A DNA stretch of 64,000 nt from Prorocentrum cordatum. Its lineage: Eukaryota > Sar > Dinophyceae > Prorocentrales > Prorocentraceae. The stretch spans positions 87,501 through 151,500 of the forward strand of contig CAUYUJ010014548.1 of assembly GCA_963575745.1 (NCBI GenBank), in the 5' to 3' direction. Positions within the stretch are counted from its first letter, which is position 1. The number at the start of each line of letters is the position of its first letter. Below, piece after piece: positions 56,760 to 64,000 of this stretch. A program made the position numbers and the translations under genes. Under the pieces are notes generated by a model. That model was not told the DNA's origin. It did not search any database and was given only the letters and a program-made list of their open reading frames with translations.

Positions 56760-59700
56760 CTTTGCGAGAAACAAGACCAGAACCATCCACAATGATGACT
56801 GTCGTGCGGATATTCGGGGGCGCCGCTGACTGCTTAGGGATGGGCCCCAACGGCCACGGAAAACAAGGCACGATCAAGAACGCATGAGCCCCGCTAGCTA
56901 CTGCCTTGAATGTTCTGGCTGGGCACTACACCATGTAATAGCCTCCGGCTTTTAATCTTTTCCATCCCCCTGTCCCCCCTGGGGAGGAGCGTCGTCGTCG
57001 TCGTCGTCGTCGTCGTCTTGGAACCCTGCTGGGTCTTGGCCCGGCCCGTCCTAGGTGCCTCTTGACTATTTCGGGGGCCGACTTCGGGCCCGCTTGGGCC
57101 GCCTCGGGGCTCAAGCACGCACATCTTCGAACCAACGCTCGACCCGGGGGGAGGGGGGGGAGAGTCAGCAGGCGGGGGTCTCACCGCACCCCGCTCCCTC
57201 AGGCTGCTGACTCAACAAATTTGAAATCACGAGGCCAACGGGCGGGGGTCCCACCGCACCCCGCTCCCTCAGGCCGCTGGCCTCATGATTTCGCGGGCCC
57301 TGTGCAATCCCGCAAACGAGTCCGAAAAGAGCACCTGGTGGGCCACCCCGTCGTCGTCGTCGCCGAGCTCCGCGCGACCCCGAAACGGCGGCGAGCCGAC
57401 GGCCCGATAGCCGTAGGCATGATGGGGTCGACAGGTGATGGGGTCGAGAGCTCCGCGCGACCCCCACACGGAGGTGAGCCCACGGCCCGATAGCAGCAAG
57501 GCTAAGGATGATGGGTTCGAGAGCTCCGCACGAGACCCCCACAGAGGTGATGGGGTCGAGAGCTTCCAACGACCCCAAAACGGCCTTTCCAGATCCAACA
57601 TCACCAACGCCACTATCATCATCGTCGTCGTCACCGTCACCATCGGAATCTGCACGGGCATCACCAGTACCATCATAGTCATCATCACCGCCGTTACCAG
57701 CCTGGACGACGCGCCCACCCGCGCCCGGCGCCCTCCTCCTCCTGCTCCTCCCCCTCCCTCTCCTCCTCCTCCTCCTCCTCCTCCTCCTCCGCCTCCTCCT
57801 CCTCCGTCCCGCTCGTTTCCTCCTCCTCCTCCTCCTCCCTCCTCCTCCACCTCCTCCTCCTCCTCCTCCTCCTCCTCCTCCTCCTCCTCCTCCTTCTCCT
57901 TCCTCCTCCTCCTCCACGCCGCCCCTCTTGGCTCTTGGGGCGCGCGGCCCCTCGCAGGGCGCGAAAGCCCCCCCAGCGACGGAAAAGTGGCAAGGGGTGG
58001 AAGAATCGGAGAACCGGGGGAAGAGCTCGGGGGCAGGAGGGCGGAGGAGACCCCATAAGGAAGAGGAGGAGGGACCAGGGAGGATGGGGGGAAATGAAAG
58101 AGGGGGAAAGGAGAGGGGCAGCATTCCCCCTACCGCTCCAGGCCCTCGCCCCGCCCCGGCGCCACATCGCGACGGCTGACCCTGCCCGCAGATTGGGCCG
58201 CCGGAGGCCCCCATTCGGCCACGAGGCCGCCGGAACGCAATCCGAGATATGAACATCTAGCCTGGGGGTGGGGCCCGATGGCCACGAGGCCCGACAACGG
58301 CCCCCAGAGGCCAAAATCTAATTAGGATGTTTTCAGGAGAGCACTCGGGACTGAACAAACACACCCGCTCGGTGTCCATGGGCTGGGGGGGGTGCGACGG
58401 CCCAGTGGGCATCGGGCGAACTCTGTTCACCCAGGGCGCTGGATGCCTTTTCGACAGCGACGCAGGCCTTGGGATCTCGCCGTGGCGACGCAGGCCCTCC
58501 AAGGAGGCGCAAGAAGGGCGAGGGACGCTCGGTGGGCGCGCCTTGGCCAGAGCCTGGAGGGCGCATCCGGCGACACGCTAGAATCTACCGCTAGAAAAGC
58601 CGCTAGAATGGCCTCCGCCTTCCCGTCCTCCTCCATCCTCTCTCCCCCCTCGTCCTCCTGCCCCCCCCGTCCTCCCGCTCCTCCTGTTCCTCGAAGCATT
58701 TGCGGCGGCTGAGTACTTGAAAGGCGCCAGCTGCCAAATGGCCCGCTGCGCGGACGTCCGATACCCCAGCGCCGACTGGGCCCGCACGCTCAAGCTTCCG
58801 AAGCTTTTCTGGCGTAAGCCCACACGGCAGGGTGCACGCCCGATATCCGCCACCGCGCCTGTGGGCACGTTGAGGCGTGGAAGAACGCCAAGTCCTGTCC
58901 TGATAGGGTTTTTTTGTAGAGTCTTCTAAGGGACCCCCCCCCCTCTCCGGGACGCATCTCGTTGCATGAATCGGCCCTGGTTTTGGGGGCCCCTGGGCGG
59001 CCACTGCGCCTCCCTGGTCGGGCTGGCGCGGTGGCGGGACTTGCCGAAGGCAGCTGGATATCTATCTTGGGCACCTCCTGGAGATCCCTGATGTCCGCCA
59101 CCGCGCCTGAGGCGCGCTGCCCGCACTGGACTTGTCGCTAGCTGCTAGCTGCCCGTTGCTGGACTTGTGACAAGTCACTTGTCGCTAGCTGCCCAAAGTA
59201 CTTCCTGGCGGCCCCGATGCACGCCCACCCCCGTGCAATACCAATCAATCGGTTCTTCGCGGGAGGGCGCCATCCCGAAAACACCCCGAACGCCAGAGAA
59301 TTCACAATTCGCCTGCGAAGGGCAACGCAACAACCATGCGGCGCTACGGCCGAGATCCCCGCGCTCATGCCAATGACGCGTTGCCTCGACGGCGGGGCTT
59401 GCCACAGGCGGCTGTATACTTCTGGTACGCTCTCTTCTTCAGCACTCCCGTGTTGGTGCGCGCCTTGAAGCACATTCCCTCGAATCCACCAGCCCCTTCG
59501 GGGCCGCGCAGCGTGGGAGGCTTTTCCTTCATGTAATTGCTGGGGGGCCGCGCGCCGATTTGGGGCGCGCCGGGGCGCTCCGAGAGAGGCCACCAGAAAA
59601 CCCGAGGCCAACTGAGGCCCTCAGACTCAAGCACAAGCGCCGGTGCGAAAAGCGGCACAACGCGCTTTGCAGCGCCTGTCGAACCCGAAGCACTGTCGCC

Positions 59701-60480
59701 CGGGAGAGACTGCATCAAACCCGCCCAAGACGAACGGAGAGCGGCCCGAAGCTGTCCGGCGAGGCCCGGTATGCCCTAAACGGCGACTGGGAAATGCCTG
59801 GGAAGGCTTTCGGACAAACTCGAGCGCCGCCTATGCGGCGCAAAAGGGCCCTCCGAGGGCCTCTGGGCGGCCCGGCCCGAGAGGGCCCGAGAGGGCCGCG
59901 AGGCGCCCCACCAAGACTTTAGCTGAGCACGCGGCCAATCCAACAAAAACGCAAGGAGCCCCCAAGGCACCCCCGCCAGAACAAACGGGACGTCGGGCGC
60001 GGCGCAAGCCCACTGAATTCCGTACACGCGCCTTCGTGCACGGCTGCCCACCCATCCTTCACGCACTGCGGCTCCTCATCCTTTTTGAAAGCCTTCGCGA
60101 AGGCACTGTATTCTTCGATGGCCTCGGAGTGGGGCCGCCGAGTATCCCCCCATCTCTATCCCTCCCCCTCCTCCCCCCGCCCGACTTGCCCCTCTCTGTC
60201 TCCCACCCTCACCTTGCCCCTCCCCCTCCCTTCCCCGTTTTTGGGGAAGGAGGAAAACTGAGGGGAACGAAATGTCCAGCACACGTTATCCACTCGCACC
60301 GCCACCAAAAACGCGCACCGGAGCCAGACGAACGAGGAGGAAAAGGAGGGGAGGAGGGAGAGTGGGCAGCGGGGTTGCCAGAAAACGGCACGTTCGCATC
60401 GCCTCCTCCCCCTTCCCTCCTCCAGCAAGGGCCACCGGAGGTGCCCGGAGGATCCCCAGAAGACCGCCGCGAGGCCTCCT
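56760..60480. other. Unassigned DNA with CTC tract and short duplications
   Basis: 57165-57300 has a ~75-bp direct duplication (GGGTCTCACCGCACCCCGCT / GGGTCCCACCGCACCCCGCT). 57400-57580 has repeated GATGGGGTCGAGAGCTCC. 57735-57920 is CTC. On the minus strand, 59718-59365 includes a stretch of ordinary composition (MKEKPPTLRGPEGAGGFEGM; NTGVLKKRAYQKYTAACGKP), and 58900-58700 another (GLTPEKLRKLERAGP). These might be exons, but I do not recognise them and cannot set splice sites. Confidence 0.3.
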
Positions 60481-60535
<55 letters not shown>

Positions 60536-60558
60536 TGCCGCGGTCGTCGCCGCTGCGA

Positions 60559-60607
<49 letters not shown>
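60481..60607. repeat. (GTC)n-(GAC)n hairpin
   Basis: About 17 GTC triplets (60484-60534) face about 16 GAC triplets (60558-60606) across a 24-nt spacer (TTGCCGCGGTCGTCGCC...), a near-perfect palindrome with ~50-bp arms. Confidence 0.9.
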
Positions 60608-60765
60608 CCCCTCTCGCACCCCATTGCCCCCCTCCCTGGCGGTGGCAAATAACCATTAATGCCGTAGGCGGCGCCTGCTTCACCTGCCCCGACCTGGTCT
60701 TGATGGCAGCCCCATAGGCGCGGACGCACGTCTCGCCAGCAATTGGGACAAGATCATCAAATCAT

Positions 60766-61910
60766 ACCAGCCCTTCAGGGCGGAGCAGGTTCGGAGTGTT
60801 TCCTCTTCCACCCACCCACCCTTAGGAGAGGAGTTTGCCAATCCCCCTACCCCTTCCCCCTGGACCTGGACGGAGGGGAAGTCGCGAGGGGTTGGAGAGC
60901 CTAAGATGGCTCCAAATGGGCATCCGGGAGACCAAGATGATCTCCAAGATGGCCCAAGATACTCCAAGATCGGTCCAGATGGTTTCCAACATGCTCCAAA
61001 AGGCCCCAATACCACTCGAATACTGGCCCAAGAAGCCTCGGAAACTCCCAAGGAGCCCCCCAAAAGGCCAACATCAATGGTGTTGGCCTTCTCGCCCACT
61101 CGCGTCCGATGAGCCCCCGAGGCCTCAAGATGTTTCCACGATGGCCCAACAGGGCCCCAAGAGAAGCCCAATAATCCCCCAAGACGGCACCAAGAGAGCC
61201 CAAGAGCGACCCAAGGACGCCCCAAGAGGGCTCCAACAGGCGATCTTAGGGACTCTAGAGAGGCAGCCGTCATTAGGGCCCCCTCTTGGATCAACAAAAC
61301 GCTGAGACACACAGAAATGGCTTTGAAGGATGTTCGCTTTTCGGGGGCATCTTTGGGAGGCGTTTGACCGATGAGGGCTCCAATATCTCCCCGGATGCTT
61401 CAGGATGGCCTCCAAGATGGCGCAATATTGCCCAAGCTCGCTCAAGACGGCATCCAAAATGCCTCCAAGAAGCCCCATGATGGCCCCGGAATGAGCCCAA
61501 GTGGCCACGGAACCTCCCGAGGCGGCCCCCAAGATGCCAAAACCCTTCCGGCACCTGAAGAAAATTAATAATTTAGGCTTTCACGCCGTTTCGGTTCCCG
61601 TGGGCTCCCGAGGCCTCACGAGGGTTCCAAGATTGCCCAGGAGGGCCCCAAGAGAGGCCCGAGAAGCCCCCAAGACGGCCCCAAGAGCGCCCCAAGAGGG
61701 CCCCAACGGGCCAGTTTAAAGCTCAAGAGGGGGCCCTAATTGCCCCCCCCCTCTCTGATAGATATCCTCCTAAACGATTCAAAAAAGGGGCCCAAGATGG
61801 CCCCGAGAGGGGCCGTAGAGGCCCCAAGAGACCCCTCAGAGGCGCCCGACACGCACCAAGAGGCCCCCGGCACCGCCAAGAGACCCCTAAAACGCCCCAG
61901 GACGCCTCTG
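60766..61910 (+). repeat. Header plus long CCAAGANGGCCCC array, copy 4
   Basis: ACCAGCCCTTCAGGGCGGAG, CCCCCTGGACCTGGACGGAG, GTCGCGAGGGGTTGGAGAGC, then arrays at 60902-61530 and 61616-61910, followed by CTC/CAT triplets to 62260. On the minus strand this reads as LG-, SW- and GP-rich repeat peptides, which explains its many open frames. Confidence 0.7.
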
Positions 61911-62519
61911 GCATTTCTGCTCGCCCTCCTGCTGCTACTGTTGCTGTTGCTGCTGCTGCTGCTCCTTCTCCTCCTCCTTCTCCTCCTCCTCCTCCTCCTC
62001 CTCCGCCTATTCCCCCTCATGTTCGCCCCTCCCTCCTCATTCCTCCTCCTCCTCCTCCTCCTCCTCCTCCTCATCATCATCATCATCATCACCATCCGCA
62101 TCATCATATTCATCATCATCATCGCCATCATCATCATTATCAGCATCATCATCCGATTGTTCCTCATCAGTTCCTTTCCTCCTTCATCCCAACTCCTCCT
62201 CCTCCTCCTCCTCCACCTCCCCCTCCTCTTCCTCCTCTTCCTCCCCCTCCTCCTCCCGACGAAATAACGTGCAACGAGGGCGCCGCCCCTTGCGATTGCA
62301 TCGCCTGGGGGGTCGCCCGAAACAACAAATGCCCAGTGCTTATGAGGACACCGTTCGCGGCAGGGCCCGCTCGCCCCCCTCATCCTGGTTCCCATGCTCC
62401 TTTCCTTCCTTCCTGGCCCCCCTCCCATCCTCGTCTCCCCCTCCCTCCTCCTCCTCCTCCTCCTCCTCCTTCTTCTCCACCTGTTCTGTGAAATCCCGAA
62501 GAAGGATTCAACCAGATGG

Positions 62520-64000
62520 CGTTGCCTTTTCTGCGCGGTGTGAGCCAAAACGCCAGCGTGCACGTGGCAAAGTCTTGCGGTACATACTAAGAGCTTCGCC
62601 CAGCAGCGGCAGATTTCTCAAAGCGAGCCACAGCGCCAGCGGGCGCGTGGCAAAGTCCTGCGGTACATATTTAGGTGCGTCGTCGGGCAGCGACGAGGTG
62701 ACGTCGCCTTTTCTGCGCGGCTTGAGCCACAACGCCAGCGGGCGCGTGGCAAAGCCCTGCGTTAGTTAGATATTTAAGTGCTTCGCCAAGCAGCGGCACA
62801 TTCCTCGGGGCGAGCCACATCGCCAGCGGGCGCGTGGCAAAGTCCTGCGGTACATAATTAAGTGCTTCGTTTGGCAGCGACAAGGTGGCGTCGCCTTGTC
62901 TGCGCGGCTTCAGCCACGACGCCAGCGAGCGCGTGGCAAAGTCCTGCGGCGTGCGTTTCAATGCTTCGCCCGGCAGCGGCAAATTCCTCGGGGTGAGCGG
63001 CGGCGCCAGCGGGCGCGTGGCAAAGTCCTGCGGTTCATATGTAAGTGCTTCGTCTGGCAGCGACAAGGTGGCGTCGCCATTTCTGCGCGGCTTGAGCCAC
63101 AAAGCCAGCGGGCGCGTGACAAAGTCCCGCGGTACATATTTAAGTGCTTCGCCTGGCAGCGGAAAATTCCTCGGGGCGAGCCACATCGCCAGCGGGCGCG
63201 TGGCAAAGTCCTGCGGTACATATTTAAGTGTTTCGTCTGGCAGCTACAAAGTGGCGCCGGCTTCTCTGCGCGGCTTGAGCCACGACGCCAGCGGGCACGC
63301 GGGGAAGTCCTGCGGGACATATTATATAAGCGCCTCACCCCGCAGCGGCACATTTCTCGGGGAGCGCCACAACGCCAGCGGGCGCGTGGCAAAATCCTGC
63401 GGTACATATTAAAGCGCTTCGTCTGGCAGCGACAAGGTGGCGTCGCCTTTTCTGCGCGGCTTAAGCGGCTTCAGCCACGACGCCAGCGGGCGCGTGGAAA
63501 AGTCCCGCGGTACATATTCAGGTGCCTCGCCGGGAAGCGGTGCATTCCTCGGGGTGAGCCACGGCGCCAGCGGGCGCGCGGCAAAGTCCGGCGGTACATA
63601 TCTATGCTCTTCGTCTGGCAGCGACATGGTGGCGTCGCCTTTTCTGCGCGGCTTGAGCCACAACGCCAGCGGGCGCGTGGCAAAGTCCAGCGGCACATAC
63701 TAAAGTGCTTCGCCCGGCAGCGGCACATTCCTCGGGGTGCGCCACAAAGCCAGCGGGCGCGTGGCAAGGTCCTGCGCATCATATTTAAGTGCTTCCGTCT
63801 GGCAGCGACAAGGCGGCGTCGCCGTTTGCGCACGGCTTCAGCCACGACGCCAGCGGGCGCGTGGCAAAGTCCAGCGGTACATAGAGAGGCGCTTCGCCCG
63901 GCAGCGGCAAATTCCTCGGGGTGAGCCACAACGCCAGCGGGCGCGTGGCAAAGTCCTGCTGTACATAATTAAGTGCTTCGTCTGGCAGCGACAAGGTGGC
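62520..64000 (-). repeat. Dimeric satellite (~102 + ~84 bp), continues past the window
   Basis: Sixteen units, each containing GCCAGCGGGCGCGTGGCAAA and GTCCTGCGGTACATA, alternate between a long form (with CGACAAGGTGGCGTCGCC and TTCTGCGCGGCTTGAGCC) and a short form (with GCGGCAAATTCCTCGGGG). Both lengths are near multiples of three, so frames stay open on both strands, up to 342 codons on the plus strand. On the minus strand the peptides alternate LPDEALxYVPQDFATRPLA-LWLKPRRxGDAT and LPGEALKYVPxDFATRPLA-xWLxPRN. I treat it as satellite DNA, with the possibility of a repeat-protein origin. Confidence 0.85.

Noticed and set aside
51644-56829. Open frames of 200-498 codons with STAQCQQRSVNSAV repeats
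   Set aside because: The 14- and 15-bp units contain no stop codon, and the 14-bp one cycles through all frames, so the peptides are translated satellite. No start context, conserved domain or flanking exon.
62896-63924. 342-codon plus-strand frame (QRQRARGKVLRYIFKCF repeats) as a gene
   Set aside because: Frames stay open for long stretches on both strands through the dimeric satellite, so length alone is not evidence. Kept only as a question in the findings.

Overview
The window is eukaryotic nuclear DNA, almost certainly from a dinoflagellate. Four independent signs point there. (1) A near-perfect genomic copy of the 22-nt dinoflagellate spliced leader sits directly upstream of an intronless gene (28208-28229, minus). 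(2) A recognisable gene, IFT122, is cut into very short exons whose introns mostly begin GA or GC instead of GT and carry AGG at both borders. (3) A decayed non-LTR retrotransposon encodes an APE-type endonuclease, a reverse transcriptase and an RNase H. (4) The background is GC-rich and filled with triplet microsatellites and satellites. No prokaryotic operons, rRNA, tRNA or CRISPR arrays were seen.

The backbone is one minus-strand gene, IFT122 (intraflagellar transport complex A). Seven consecutive internal exons were located by peptide similarity and exact splice phase: 43534-43588, 38716-38750, 37375-37453, 35184-35303, 29151-29261, 1078-1122 and 95-157. Joined, they give 169 in-frame codons with no gap against the family as I recall it. 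The gene continues off the left edge (TPR region), and its N-terminal exons lie upstream of 43.6 kb, not recognised in this window. The intron between 29150 and 1123 is 28 kb long.

Nested inside that 28-kb intron, on the same strand, are a degenerate non-LTR retrotransposon (about 14.8-20.3 kb) and a retroposed single-exon gene (26096-28138). The gene encodes a membrane-anchored fascin-like beta-trefoil protein with a cysteine-containing C-terminal domain, and the relict spliced leader lies 69 nt before its ATG.

The remaining sequence is repeats. Four families are short inverted-terminal-repeat (MITE/foldback-like) elements, one of them a single copy. A pair of 1.4-1.6-kb dispersed direct repeats lies at about 2.0-3.4 and 40.9-42.5 kb. 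A composite family at 4.7-10.4 kb ends each time in a TTG microsatellite. A header sequence followed by a CCAAGANGGCCCC array occurs four times. At 51.6-56.8 kb are arrays of 14-, 15- and 34-bp units, a 77-bp minisatellite and a ~200-bp satellite with alternating unit types. A two-unit satellite (about 102+84 bp) runs off the right edge from 62.5 kb. Most long open frames in the window are by-products of these stop-free repeats and are not annotated as genes.

Exon boundaries and repeat units were read directly from the sequence. Family assignments rest on remembered motifs, since no search could be run.
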